This document shows positions 1-10,261 of a stretch of DNA of 64,000 nt, piece by piece. The DNA lies in the NCBI GenBank assembly GCA_025370845.1, contig JAMXFF010000028.1:1-64000 (forward strand), given 5' to 3'. The notes below the pieces were generated by a model that was not told where the DNA came from, did not search any database, and saw nothing but the letters and a program-made list of their open reading frames with translations. A program made the translations under genes and the position numbers. How positions within the stretch are numbered: the stretch's first letter is position 1; each line of letters begins with the position of its first letter. The DNA is from Laspinema palackyanum D2a. Lineage in GTDB: Bacteria > Cyanobacteriota > Cyanobacteriia > Cyanobacteriales > Laspinemataceae.

Positions 1-801
1 CTCTAGCTATTGATTTTACGGTCGTTACTCCCTCTATGTTTTGTTAGAATGAAACAGCCCTACCTTCTTAAGGGGGGAGGCCCCCGGAATAAATGTTTAG
101 TTCCACGGGGGGCTTTTCCAATTCTGCAAAACTTGTAATGCAGAACTTTTTTTATGGAAATCCCTAAAAATCTACCATTAGCAGGTTTTCCTATGGAGAG
201 GGCTGCTCCATCCTGTTTTTGTTCACTTATTTTAACCTCCAGATTCCGACTTTTAATGGAGGCTATGCCAGGTCAGATTTGTACCATCCCCCACTCACCT
301 CCTGGGCTGGGATTCAATTTGGAATCTAATCCGCAAACTTCAGGCCCCCGCTTCTTCCGACGGAGTTAGGAGTTGCTGGAGTGATCCATCACTTCTATTA
401 CAGAGTAGGGACAATTCATAGACTGCCCCCAGCGATCGGGTTATATCGGCTCAACCGCGTAAATCCTTTGTGATAGGAGCGCTTCTGTGGAATCCCACTG
501 GCGGTCCTCCAGTTGGAACCCTTGTGGCGGTGTGATAGACTCCTAACTTCTCCACCTTTGCAGGCGATCGCCCTGTTATCTAAGGCGATTCCTAAACAAA
601 GGGGTATGGATCACTCCATTATTAATCCCCTTTTCCCCATCCTTTCACTCCTGAGTCGGTGGATGGTAAGTAAAAATCACTTGGGCAATCCTAGGTTAAT
701 CATCATCAGTAAGGTTAAGTCATGAAAATTGTTACGGAACGACAACCTATACCCGAGAAATATCTGGAGAAGGGATCAGCCGTTGGGGAGAGTTAATTAA
801 C
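1..801. other. Intergenic stretch, no gene supported
   Basis: About 800 bases without a convincing gene. Short open frames at 154-369 and 513-725 lack a ribosome binding site and any protein-like composition. A GC-rich hairpin followed by a short T run lies at 80-117. The frame of the gene starting at 802 stays open upstream to base 700 but has no ATG, GTG or TTG there, so the gene does not begin earlier. Confidence 0.6.
80..117 (+). terminator. Probable intrinsic terminator
   Basis: GCCCCC at 80-85 pairs with GGGGGGC near 107-113, with a possible inner GGAA/TTCC extension, and TTTT follows. It would end a gene lying left of the window. The bulge makes the call moderate. Confidence 0.45.
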
Positions 802-2184
802 ATGAAACTAGATTTGCCGAGATTTTATAAAGCTTGTAATCCCAGTAAAGTCTTGGATATGGCGAATGAGGAGGACCGAGAATACTATATTGATTTTTCT
901 TCAGTTCGAGGCGGAAATATTATCCGAGAACTGGGTAGAACGATTAGTTTACTCTCGGGAAATGAACCGACCTGCCAGCTATTTACTGGACATATTGGCT
1001 GTGGAAAATCCACGGAATTATTCCGACTGAAAAAAGACTTAGAAGCGGAAGGATACCACGTTGTCTATTTCGAGTCTTCTCATGATTTGGATATGGCTGA
1101 CGTAGATATCACTGAAATTCTCTTGAGTATTGCTCGTCAAGTGTCAGAAAGTTTAGAGAAGATTAACCTCTGCGTTGAACCTAAACGGGGGTTCCGGGAT
1201 TTACTCAAGGGCGCGGCGGATCTGTTACAAACTCCCATAGAACTGAGCGGTGAAGCCTCGCTTCCCGGGATTGGAACGTTTAGTGCCAGCAGTGAGGGAG
1301 AACTGGGCTTTTCCTTGCCTGGAGGGATTGGTTCAATTACGGCCAAAGCTCGACATAGCCCTCGATTGCGGCAACAGTTGCGCCAATATTTAGAGCCACG
1401 CACTAATAATATTTTGGAAGCGATTAATAGTGAATTGCTTCATCCTGCGACGGAGATTCTCAATCAGCGGGGGAAAAAAGGATTGGTGGCGATCGTGGAT
1501 AATTTAGACCGGGTGGATAGCGTCAGAAAGCCTTCGGGACGGACGCAACCGGAATATCTCTTTGTCGATCGCGGTGAGCAATTGCGGAAGCTGAATTGTC
1601 ATGTGGTTTATACCATTCCCTTGTCTTTAATTTTTTCCAATGACTTGGGCCGCTTGAGTTCTCGATTTGGGGTTAAACCGAAGGTTTTACCGATGGTTCC
1701 GATACGGGAACGGGATGGGAGTGTCTATGCTGAGGGGATGAAGTTACTCAGAAATATGGTCCTCGCCCGGGCATTTCCCCACATTCCGGCATCGGAACGA
1801 GAAGAAATGATGGCAATGGTGTTTGACTGTTCGGAAACCTTAAATCGCTTGTGCAGCGTGAGTGGGGGTCATGTACGGAATTTACTGGGGCTGCTTTATA
1901 GCTGTCTACAGTTACAAGACCCACCGTTTTCCCGCGACTGTCTGGAAAATGTGATTAAAGAATATCGGGATGATTTAATTGCGGCGATTACCGATGAGGA
2001 GTGGGAGTTGTTATTTCAAGCGTTGGAACAGAAGCACGTCCAAGGGGATGAGGATTATCAACTGTTGTTGAGAAGTATGTTTCTGTTTGAGTATCGCGAT
2101 CGCGATGGACGGTGGTATTGGATTAATCCCGCTTTGGCCGAAGCCCCTAAATTTAAGGAATGGATGTCAGAATATCCCGCCTAA
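802..2184 (+). CDS. P-loop AAA-type ATPase, function unknown
   Basis: A 460-residue soluble protein with one P-loop ATPase core. Walker A is GHIGCGKST at residues 63-71 and the hydrophobic Walker B strand ending in VDNLDRV lies near 228-238. Residues 150-180 are glycine-rich and probably a loop. The C-terminal half (330-460) looks helical, like the lid and winged-helix parts of AAA/KAP-like ATPases. From memory, close relatives with the same N-terminus (YIDFSSVRGG) occur widely in cyanobacteria without known function. There are no membrane segments. The ATG at 802 is preceded by GGGGAG at suitable spacing. The next gene, a large STAND ATPase, starts 1.15 kb downstream on the same strand, too far to assume an operon. 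A signalling or conflict-system role is only an inference. Confidence 0.8.
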   Translation: MKLDLPRFYKACNPSKVLDMANEEDREYYIDFSSVRGGNIIRELGRTISLLSGNEPTCQLFTGHIGCGKSTELFRLKKDLEAEGYHVVYFESSHDLDMADVDITEILLSIARQVSESLEKINLCVEPKRGFRDLLKGAADLLQTPIELSGEASLPGIGTFSASSEGELGFSLPGGIGSITAKARHSPRLRQQLRQYLEPRTNNILEAINSELLHPATEILNQRGKKGLVAIVDNLDRVDSVRKPSGRTQPEYLFVDRGEQLRKLNCHVVYTIPLSLIFSNDLGRLSSRFGVKPKVLPMVPIRERDGSVYAEGMKLLRNMVLARAFPHIPASEREEMMAMVFDCSETLNRLCSVSGGHVRNLLGLLYSCLQLQDPPFSRDCLENVIKEYRDDLIAAITDEEWELLFQALEQKHVQGDEDYQLLLRSMFLFEYRDRDGRWYWINPALAEAPKFKEWMSEYPA

Positions 2185-3336
2185 ATCCGGGTTCTCTCCC
2201 TTTATCCCGATCTTTTTTATCTTTCCCTGAACAGTGTGATGGCTTAAGTGGAAGTCTCACCAGGCGATTGAAAAATTTTTCTGGCCGATGCAGGCAAGGC
2301 AACCGTACTATCCCACCCCAAGTTGGCCGATGGGTTGAGTTCGATGAAATGGGGCGAATTTTACCCAAGTTTTAGGTCAATATTGTAGCAACACAACGCT
2401 CTTTATCGTTCAATACAGATGGAATGAGATTTGTCAAGAGAGGAGTGAATCTTTCACTCTCTCTCTCATCTGGAGACTGAATCTAAAAAGCTGGATGAAC
2501 ACCAGCCAATTTTATTCCCATTTGTTTAGCGCTCTATTTTATCGCCTTGACTGGTATCCCACCTAGAGGGAATCGATTTCTGATATTTTTCTGGTATTTT
2601 TTCCGCTCAGGGTTTTAGTCGAGTTTTTGAATTTGACAGAAGCCAAGAAACGTTTATGATTAAGACCCGAGTCCTGTTAAAAGAGTGACTTATTCCCCGC
2701 AAAGCGCTAACTCCAGGAACCCTTCCTAGGAGGGAAACGCAGCGAAAGGGTAGTTCCGATGAGAGAATCGTTAGTGATTTTTATCCGGAAAAAAACTGAT
2801 AGAGCGAATCTACCCCTGTTCGCTCATTGCTGTAGGGTCTATCCCCCCAAGGGGTTACTCCCTCCCCTCTTGATCTAAAGGATTTAGAGGGACTATATCA
2901 TAGAAAGAGCAGACCAATCGGAACGGAATGATCCTTAAAAACCAAAATTAGGATTAAGTTATCTCGCCTTGGCATTCCTCCTGGCCCAAATGGAGAGATT
3001 ATTATCCAACCCGAGAAAATTCCCGGTCTGTTCATCCCCGATCGCCTGTGGTGAAATCCAGGTGAGTAGGTGATCTCGAACCCTCCTAAATTCCTAAAAA
3101 GAGAGGGCTTTTTATCGGTACAATAAGAACCGAATCGGTGAAGCGAAGTTGCCCCGGCTCAAATTGGGGGATCAGGGATAGAGCGTTACTGCGTCAGGAC
3201 AAAAAGTAGGTAACAAGGAGATGAGGAGTCCAACCCAAACCGATGAATCAGGGAATAGGAAAATAGGCATAAGATAGTTTGGGGTGGTCACTATGGTATT
3301 GATTTGGCTTTTGAATAGCGCACAACGACAAAAGTT
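2185..3336. other. Long intergenic stretch, no gene seen
   Basis: 1.15 kb with no supported gene. Open frames on both strands around 2153-2375 mirror each other and have no ribosome binding site. A weak hairpin (CCCTCT / AGAGGG) lies at about 2865-2891. The stretch probably holds the promoter of the gene at 3337. I see no tRNA, insertion sequence or clear repeat. A non-coding RNA cannot be excluded by eye. Confidence 0.5.
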
Positions 3337-6300
3337 ATGACTGATCTCGATCCACCCATTGAATGTTCTCTCTATAACGATCGCTCCTTACAGACGTTGG
3401 CCCGCGCGATCGCCCTCTCTCAAGGAAATTTTTCCTTAATTTTAGTCCGGTGCAACTATGGAACATTGCAGCAGACGATGGTCCAACGTCTCGAATCTCT
3501 CTGTGAAAACCTATTCGAGGAAGGACATTCTGTAGAGTCTCTGGTTCTCCCCAAAACCGTCAGCACCCTGTACAGCACCTTAGTGGATGCCCTGAATCAG
3601 CAGCAACCCCTAGCGGTGATGATTTTTGGGTTGGATTGCACCAATGGGTTGGAACAGTTGCTCGTGTCCGCCAATCAAGTGCGGGATGAATTTCGCAACA
3701 GTTTTCCCTTTCCCCTGATTTGGTGGGTAACCGAAGAAGTGCTCGCTTCTTTAATTCGGTTTGCACCGGATTTGAAAAGTTGGGCCGCCACCTCCATTAA
3801 ATTTGAAATGGAAACCGATCGCCTCCTGGACTTGCTGCACCAAGAGGCCGGGAGTCTGGTTCCCCAGCTCCTCGCTCGCGGAAGGAATGAAGGCGGATAT
3901 GAAGGGTTTATCCCCCGTCCCCTGGAGTCGAACCGCCGCAAAGAACTAGAATCCGCAATGAAAGATTGCTTCAATCGCGGCGTCACCTTGGATCTGGACC
4001 TCTGTGCCAGCGTCCAGTTTGTCCTCGGTCGCGATGAGTTTTGCCACGATCGCCTCGACACCGCGATCGTCCATTATCACGAATCTTTGACCTTATGGCA
4101 GCATCTCGGGCCCGGTTCCCCCCTCACGGAGGCCCTTTCCTCCGAGGATCTCGAACGCCTCGGTCTGTTGTGGTTCCATTTAGGATTGCTATATTGCCGC
4201 AAAGCCGAACTCTACCAGGCTCAAAGTCAGCAATATCTCATAGAAGCCGAATCCTATCTCGATCGCGCCTTGACCCTGTTTGAGTCCAGTTCCCGCTTAG
4301 ATGTTGTCGCCCAACTTAGCCCCCTGTTATCCCAAGTCCTAGCCAAGTTACAGCGCTGGGACCGCTTGCTCGAACAAGTGGAAAAAACCCTAGATCTCCA
4401 TCAAAACCACCCGGTGCAATTGGCTCGGGATTATGGATTTATGGCAGAAGTCGCCCTGGCGCGCTTCCAGTGGGAACAGTCGAAAGAATATGCTCAAAAA
4501 GCGATCGCCGCGATCGCCTTGAATCCCGTTACCGATCGCCAAGAACAGGGATTATATTTGTACTTACTCGCCCGGGCCACAGTTCCTGAATTGAGCCTTC
4601 AGGACGCCACCGTTGCCCCGAACACCTTAAATGATGGCGCCCCTTCCTGGTATCAACAGTCCCAATCCGCAATCGAAATTCTCAATTTTGCCCAACAAGT
4701 CACCAAACCGGAACGAGACCCCCAACTTTATATTTCCATCTTAAAACTGTTGCGATCGCTCTATTTTGAGCATCGAGAATATGTCGAAGCCTTTCGCCTC
4801 AAACAAGAACAACGCTCCATTGAAACCCTCTATGGATTCCGGGCTTTTGTCGGCGCCGGATTGCTGCAACCGCACACCAAAAATCCTACACCCCTCCTCA
4901 ACCCAACTGGCGATCGCCCCTTAGATCCCAAGCATTCCGACTTTTTAGGTCTTCCCCAAGAAATCGCCGCCGCCGGTCGCCAAAGCCATATAGAATGCTT
5001 GCTCGAACGCATGACTCGCGCCGATAAAAAACTCACCATTCTCTATGGAGAATCCGGGGTGGGCAAATCCTCCTTAGTCAATGCCGGATTCGTTCCCGCC
5101 TTAGCCGGACGGGCCATCGGCGATCGCCTTGCATTGCCCGTCGTGCTGCGGTCCTATACCGATTGGATGGCCACCCTCTCCAAACGCCTCCATGAAACCA
5201 TCAGCCAAACCCTGGGAATCCCCCCAGAACCCGCTATGGAGTGGGCCGAACTCAATGGAGACCAACCGCCCGATAACAGCCCGAGCGCACAAAAGTCGGC
5301 GGACTCAACCCCCCCAGAAGCCGCCTTATCCATGCTGCGGTCCAATGTCAATCGCAATCTGTTAACCGTGATTGTTTTTGACCAATTTGAAGAATTTTTC
5401 TTTGTTCATAAAACCCAGGAAAGCCGACAAGAATTCTATCGCTTTTTACAAATCTGCCTAGATATCCCCTTTGTTAAAATCATCCTCTCCCTGAGAACCG
5501 ATTTCTTACATTATTTATTAGACTGCGAACGATTATGCTATCTCGATGCCATTAATAACGATATTCTCAGTAAAGAAATCCGCTATCAACTCAGTGATTT
5601 TTCCGCAGCCCAGGCCGTAGAGGTAATTCAGCGCTTAACCGCCCGCTCCCAATTTTACTTGGAAGCGGAACTGATTGAGGCATTAGTTCGGGATTTGGCT
5701 AATGAAACCGGTCAGGTGCGCCCCATCGAATTGCAACTCGTCGGCGCTCAACTGCAAGATGATGAAGAAAAAATCACCACCCTAGAACAGTATCAAAAGC
5801 TAGGCGATCGCCCCAAAGAAATCCTGATTGCCCGATCACTCGTCCAAGTCATTCGCGACTGTGGACCGGATAATGAAAAACCGGCTTGGTCCGTCCTGTA
5901 CCGTCTCACCAATCAAAACAATACCCGACCCCTGCGTACCCAAGACGAATTAAAAGCCGACGCCGAAATCACCCCGGCACAACTGGACCTAATCTTAAAA
6001 ATTCTCGAAGGCGCCGGATTAGTCTTTATTCACCGAGAAGAATCCGGCGATCGCTATCAACTCGTCCATGACTATCTCGTTCACCCCGTCCGCCAAAAAT
6101 ACGAAAGCGCTTTTGGTCCCGAGGCGCAGTTAGTCCAGGCTGAAGAAGCCAAAAAAATGACCCAAGCGCAACTGGAAAAAAGCAATAAAACCCTCAAACG
6201 TCAACGGGGTTTTCTAGGCTTCTTAGCCGGTTTATTGGCTTTTGCCAGTGTATTCGCCCTCGCCCAAAAAGAACAAGCCTCCATCGGCGTGGAAAATGCT

Positions 6301-8487
6301 CAAATTACCGCCATTAGTGCCTCCAGCGAAGCCCTCTATGTCGCCGATCGCGAATTTGATGCCTTGGTCGAAAGTTTAAGAGCTTGGCGCAAACTCTCCA
6401 TCGCCCAAAACCCCGACTCCGAAACCAAACTGCGGGTGGCAACCGCCTTGCAACAAGCCGTCTATGGAGTGCGAGAACGCAACCGCTTAGAAGAACATGG
6501 CGCCGAAGTCTGGAGTGTCGCCTTCTCTCCCGATGGTCAACTGTTAGCCTCCGGAAGCAATGACACTCAAGTATTGCTCTGGAATCGCAACGGCAGTCTC
6601 CATAAAAAATTGGTGGACTATAGCCTAGATGTGACCGGGGTCAGTCATGCCGATGCCGTCACCAGCGTCGCCTTTTCTCCCGATGGTAACTTAATTGCCT
6701 CCGCCTCCAAAGACAAGACCGTTAAACTCTGGAAGCGCGATGGCAGTCTCCATAAAACACTCACCGGCCATACCCTGAGCATTTATAGTGCTAGTTTTTC
6801 CCCAGATAGTCAATTTGTCGCCACCGCAAGTCATGATCAAACTCTCAAATTATGGCGAGTCTCCGATGGCAGCTTAGTCAGAACCTTGACAGGTCATACC
6901 GATTCCGTGAATTGGGTCACCTTCAGTCCCGATGGTCAAACCCTCGCCTCCGCTTCCGATGACAAAACCGTTAAACTCTGGAGTCTGGATGGCACCTTGG
7001 AAAAGACATACAGAGTTCATACCGATTGGGTAACCGCCTTAGCGTTTAGTCCCGATGGTCGTCATCTGGTTTCCGCTGGGGTGGACCATACCATTTCCGT
7101 CACCAACCTGACTGAAGACTCCACCCAAACCTGGAAAGCCCATGATGATATTGTGTTTAGCTTGAGTTTTAGTCCCGATGGTCGGTGGTTTGCATCCGCC
7201 GGGGATGATAATGCCATTAAAATTTGGAAATTAGATGGGACGCCGATTAAAACCCTCAAAGGTCATAGTGGCCGAGTCACCAGTGTGAATTTTAGTCCCG
7301 ATGGCATGACCTTAGCATCCGCCAGTTGGGATAAAACCATTCGCCTGTGGACCCTGAAAGATACGTTTTTGAAAGTGTTAGCTGGGGAGGTGGGACACAA
7401 GGGGAGGGTGTCGAGTATCAGCTTGTCTCCGACGGGAAAACAGTTGGCATCGGCGAGTTGGGATAATACCGTGAAAATTTGGAGTCTGGAACCGGGTCGG
7501 ACGACTGAAGCGGTGACCACGTTACAGGCTCCCGATGGACATGGCGATCGCGTGTTTGGGGTGAGTTTTTCTCCCGATGGTCGGGCGATCGCCTCCGTCT
7601 CTCAAGATTGTACGGTCAAAATTTGGAATGCTGCCAAGGGCACCCTGCTCAAAACTTTAGTGGACCCGAATTTGACCTCAGACCCGGACAAACATTCCGA
7701 TTGTCCCGTGGCTCGTAGTCACAGCGATCGCGCTTATGCGGTCAGTTTCTCTCCCGATGGTCAATTAATTGCCTCCGGTTCTCGGGATAAAACCGTCAAA
7801 ATTTGGCGGATTGATGGCACGTTATTGAAGGTTTTGGAAGGTCATTCGGAACGGGTGAATAGTGTGGCTTTTTCCCCCGATGGTCGTCTGATTGCCTCGG
7901 GCTCCGATGATAAAATGGTCAAACTCTGGACCAAGGACGGTGAACTCCTCCAAACCCTCGCCGGTCGCTATCCTCATCAGTCTTATGTCACCAGCGTCAC
8001 CTTCTCTCCCGATGGTCAACGGGTTGCTTCGGCGAGTTGGGATAATACCGTGAAAATTTGGAATCTGGATGGAACCCTGGAAAAAACCCTGCTGCAAGGG
8101 TATAGCGATAGTGTGGAAAGTGTGCGCTTTTCCCCCGATGGTCGCCTATTGGTTTCCGCCAGTTGGGATGGCACTGTTAAGCTTTGGAGTCTCAAAGATG
8201 GCACCTTATTAAAAACCCTCCAAGGTCATACTTCGGGGGTTTTAGATGTGGAGTTTAGTCCCGATGGTGAAATTATTGCCTCCGCTGGCGATGATAATAC
8301 GGTGATTTTGTGGAATCTGGATTTGGATGATTTGACTCGCCGCGCTTGTACTTGGCTCCATGATTATTTTAAGTATTCTAAAAATATCAGTGAGGGCGAT
8401 CGGGCGCTTTGCGAGGAAGCAATTAAGGAACAACGCTTTCCTAAATCTAGCGTTCCCTCTTTACAACGATTGAGCCGGTCTCGATGA
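3337..8487 (+). CDS. STAND ATPase with helical-repeat region and 14 WD40 repeats
   Basis: A 1716-residue multidomain protein. Residues 1-170 look like a nucleotide-binding fold that lost its P-loop (LILVRCNYGTLQQ where GxxxxGK would be expected). Residues about 200-520 are helical, TPR-like repeats. A novel-STAND (nSTAND1-type) ATPase follows, with Walker A GESGVGKSS near 571-579 and Walker B VIVFDQFEEFF near 676-686. One hydrophobic segment at about 958-978 may anchor the protein in a membrane. Residues 1050-1665 hold 14 WD40 repeats with the FSPDG and DxTVKLW signatures, enough for two seven-bladed propellers, and a C-terminal cap follows. STAND proteins typically oligomerise when the repeat sensor binds a ligand. 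No catalytic effector domain (TIR, caspase, nuclease) is visible, so the output is unknown. Confidence 0.88.
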   Translation: MTDLDPPIECSLYNDRSLQTLARAIALSQGNFSLILVRCNYGTLQQTMVQRLESLCENLFEEGHSVESLVLPKTVSTLYSTLVDALNQQQPLAVMIFGLDCTNGLEQLLVSANQVRDEFRNSFPFPLIWWVTEEVLASLIRFAPDLKSWAATSIKFEMETDRLLDLLHQEAGSLVPQLLARGRNEGGYEGFIPRPLESNRRKELESAMKDCFNRGVTLDLDLCASVQFVLGRDEFCHDRLDTAIVHYHESLTLWQHLGPGSPLTEALSSEDLERLGLLWFHLGLLYCRKAELYQAQSQQYLIEAESYLDRALTLFESSSRLDVVAQLSPLLSQVLAKLQRWDRLLEQVEKTLDLHQNHPVQLARDYGFMAEVALARFQWEQSKEYAQKAIAAIALNPVTDRQEQGLYLYLLARATVPELSLQDATVAPNTLNDGAPSWYQQSQSAIEILNFAQQVTKPERDPQLYISILKLLRSLYFEHREYVEAFRLKQEQRSIETLYGFRAFVGAGLLQPHTKNPTPLLNPTGDRPLDPKHSDFLGLPQEIAAAGRQSHIECLLERMTRADKKLTILYGESGVGKSSLVNAGFVPALAGRAIGDRLALPVVLRSYTDWMATLSKRLHETISQTLGIPPEPAMEWAELNGDQPPDNSPSAQKSADSTPPEAALSMLRSNVNRNLLTVIVFDQFEEFFFVHKTQESRQEFYRFLQICLDIPFVKIILSLRTDFLHYLLDCERLCYLDAINNDILSKEIRYQLSDFSAAQAVEVIQRLTARSQFYLEAELIEALVRDLANETGQVRPIELQLVGAQLQDDEEKITTLEQYQKLGDRPKEILIARSLVQVIRDCGPDNEKPAWSVLYRLTNQNNTRPLRTQDELKADAEITPAQLDLILKILEGAGLVFIHREESGDRYQLVHDYLVHPVRQKYESAFGPEAQLVQAEEAKKMTQAQLEKSNKTLKRQRGFLGFLAGLLAFASVFALAQKEQASIGVENAQITAISASSEALYVADREFDALVESLRAWRKLSIAQNPDSETKLRVATALQQAVYGVRERNRLEEHGAEVWSVAFSPDGQLLASGSNDTQVLLWNRNGSLHKKLVDYSLDVTGVSHADAVTSVAFSPDGNLIASASKDKTVKLWKRDGSLHKTLTGHTLSIYSASFSPDSQFVATASHDQTLKLWRVSDGSLVRTLTGHTDSVNWVTFSPDGQTLASASDDKTVKLWSLDGTLEKTYRVHTDWVTALAFSPDGRHLVSAGVDHTISVTNLTEDSTQTWKAHDDIVFSLSFSPDGRWFASAGDDNAIKIWKLDGTPIKTLKGHSGRVTSVNFSPDGMTLASASWDKTIRLWTLKDTFLKVLAGEVGHKGRVSSISLSPTGKQLASASWDNTVKIWSLEPGRTTEAVTTLQAPDGHGDRVFGVSFSPDGRAIASVSQDCTVKIWNAAKGTLLKTLVDPNLTSDPDKHSDCPVARSHSDRAYAVSFSPDGQLIASGSRDKTVKIWRIDGTLLKVLEGHSERVNSVAFSPDGRLIASGSDDKMVKLWTKDGELLQTLAGRYPHQSYVTSVTFSPDGQRVASASWDNTVKIWNLDGTLEKTLLQGYSDSVESVRFSPDGRLLVSASWDGTVKLWSLKDGTLLKTLQGHTSGVLDVEFSPDGEIIASAGDDNTVILWNLDLDDLTRRACTWLHDYFKYSKNISEGDRALCEEAIKEQRFPKSSVPSLQRLSRSR

Positions 8488-8594
8488 TGAGGGAGGGGTG
8501 AACCCCGGATTACACTGATGTTCACAGATTGGGGAGGATTATGATATGATTTTTTGAATTAATCTGGTTATTTATTTTTGGTCTTTCAAGGTTT

Positions 8595-8960
8595 ATGTCT
8601 GAATTACCTCCCCTCAATTTTGATACAATTTGGGATATTCTTAATGACAAGATTGATGATTTGACGGTTAATCGCTTGGTTTGGCATGGTTTAGGGTATC
8701 GCTATGAGGAAATGAGTCAAGTTTGGAATACGGATGTGGTTGAGCCGCTGTGGCGGGACGAGTATCCTGAACCTCCCGATTTTATCGCCAGCCGACCGGC
8801 AACTGTTAAACTGACTCGTTCTATTCCTAAAGAAAACAAGCAACTACTGAAGGAAAAGTTGGGGTTTTCGGGTTACAAGGTGGGTGAGTTGGTTCCTCGC
8901 TTAACCCGTCGCGCTACGATGGCAAATTGGTTATTAAGTTATTTAGAATCTCAGCCCTGA
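8595..8960 (+). CDS. DUF1823 family protein
   Basis: A 121-residue soluble protein matching what I recall of DUF1823, a family largely confined to cyanobacteria and plastid-bearing organisms. Supporting blocks are the N-terminal LNFDTIWDILNDKIDD, the central WRDEYPEPPDFIASRPATV and the C-terminal RRATMANWLLSYLES. The function is not known. It lies 107 bp after the STAND gene on the same strand. That may be coincidence, since family members usually sit in unrelated surroundings. I see no signal peptide or membrane segment. The length is normal for the family. Confidence 0.8.
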   Translation: MSELPPLNFDTIWDILNDKIDDLTVNRLVWHGLGYRYEEMSQVWNTDVVEPLWRDEYPEPPDFIASRPATVKLTRSIPKENKQLLKEKLGFSGYKVGELVPRLTRRATMANWLLSYLESQP

Positions 8961-9245
8961 TTGGGGGCGTAAAGTCTTTCGCTGGCTATTTTGGTTAACC
9001 CGTTGATTTAGGATTGATGATTAGTAAGGGGCAATTCCTACCTCAACCCAACCGGATTGAGGTTCTATTAATTTTACCCTAAAAATTGCAAGTTGTCAAT
9101 CTGTTAAACCAGAAAATTAAACCGGAGGTAAATCTGCCGGAATTCTGATTGACGGCATTGGGTCGAGATGCTTAATATTAAGGGAAGGTAAAAACTGTAA
9201 ACAAATATTAAGTTTATGAATGGCTCGGGGGTGGAGCCTGCTGTG

Positions 9246-10100
9246 ATGGCACCCTGGTTGGATGAAAGAATGAAAACTCCTATAGAGACTGCAATGCAAT
9301 CAACATTTCCGAAAAGACTTCTAATATCTGTCGCTGCCTTTTTCGTCGCTGTATCAGTTTGGGCGATCGCCCCTATTTCTGCTCAAGCTTATGACAATCC
9401 CGAGTTACTGCCGGAGATCCAAACCCCCATTATTGACCTGGCTAACTCCCTGACGAGCGTCCAGGAAGATAACTTAATCGAAGAGTTAGAGAATTTTGAA
9501 GCGGAAACCGGCTGGAAACTGAGGGTCCTGACCCAATACGATCGCACTCCGGGCCGTGCAGTCAAGGATTATTGGGACCTCAACGATAAGAGCGTCCTGC
9601 TGATTGCGGACCCTCGGGGGGGCAACCTCTTGGGATTCAATGTGGGGGATGAGCTCTACCCCTTACTGCCGAGAACCTTCTGGATCGAATTACAAACCCG
9701 ATACGGCAATCAATTTTTCGTGCGGGAGAATGGAGAGGACCAAGCAATTCTGAGCGCATTAAATAGCGTGGAAAATTGTCTGCGCCAAGGGGGATGCCTG
9801 GTGGTCCCTGGGTTGCCGAGGGAGCAATGGATCCTGACCCTGATTACCTCAACTTTGGGGGGCGTCATCTTTGGATTTGCCGCACATCCGAGGAAAGATC
9901 GCCAAGCGTTTTCCTGGCAATGGGCTTTAATGTTTTCACCCCTATGGGGAATTTTATTTATTGCCTTTGGTCTGGGACCCGTGATTTCGCGGACCAGTGA
10001 TTTTTTACCCTTACTGCGGAATATCCTCGGGTTTTTACTCGGTGCACTGGTTGCTTATTTAACGCCGATTATCAATGGGTCCTCCACTTCTGAAACTTAG
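9246..10100 (+). CDS. TPM-domain membrane protein, Psb32-like
   Basis: About 284 residues. An N-terminal hydrophobic segment (LLISVAAFFVAVSVWAIAP) ending in AQA looks like a signal peptide. A TPM domain follows (ELLPEIQTPIIDLANSLTS to the SALNSVENCLRQ region), then two hydrophobic stretches near the C-terminus. TPM proteins of cyanobacteria and chloroplasts (Psb32/TLP18.3 group) act in photosystem II protection and repair on the lumenal side. That role is inferred from family only. Possible starts are 9216, 9246, 9270 and 9294. I chose 9246 because GGAG lies nine bases upstream. The start at 9270, nearer the signal peptide, is a real alternative, and 9216 has no ribosome binding site. Confidence 0.75.
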   Translation: MAPWLDERMKTPIETAMQSTFPKRLLISVAAFFVAVSVWAIAPISAQAYDNPELLPEIQTPIIDLANSLTSVQEDNLIEELENFEAETGWKLRVLTQYDRTPGRAVKDYWDLNDKSVLLIADPRGGNLLGFNVGDELYPLLPRTFWIELQTRYGNQFFVRENGEDQAILSALNSVENCLRQGGCLVVPGLPREQWILTLITSTLGGVIFGFAAHPRKDRQAFSWQWALMFSPLWGILFIAFGLGPVISRTSDFLPLLRNILGFLLGALVAYLTPIINGSSTSET

Positions 10101-10125
10101 GAAGTGAGTAGAGTTTTAGATCCGC

Positions 10126-10205
10126 AGCAGAAGAAACCGGGTTTCATCCCCCTGGCTTTGTGGGTGTTCAGCACAGAGGTTGTCAAAACACCCGGTTTCT
10201 GCTCA
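10126..10205. repeat. Palindromic dispersed repeat, AAACCGGGTTT family, copy 1
   Basis: Two inverted arms built on GAAACCGGGTTTC enclose a spacer of about 45 bp. The left arm begins AGCAGAAG and the right arm ends TTTCTGCT. It lies between convergent genes (stop at 10100, stop at 10262). Related copies are at 11959, 17978 and 49761. Confidence 0.75.
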
Positions 10206-10261
10206 CTACCGTAGCGCCAGAACCCAGAAGCAGTAAGGATTCGGTTGATTTGTCGGGTGAT

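Noticed and set aside
154-725. Short plus-strand reading frames of about 70 codons near the window start
   Set aside because: No ribosome binding sites, unnatural residue composition and no family resemblance.
2153-2375. Overlapping frames on both strands just after the first ATPase gene
   Set aside because: They mirror each other, lack start signals, and one overlaps the 3' end of the real gene.
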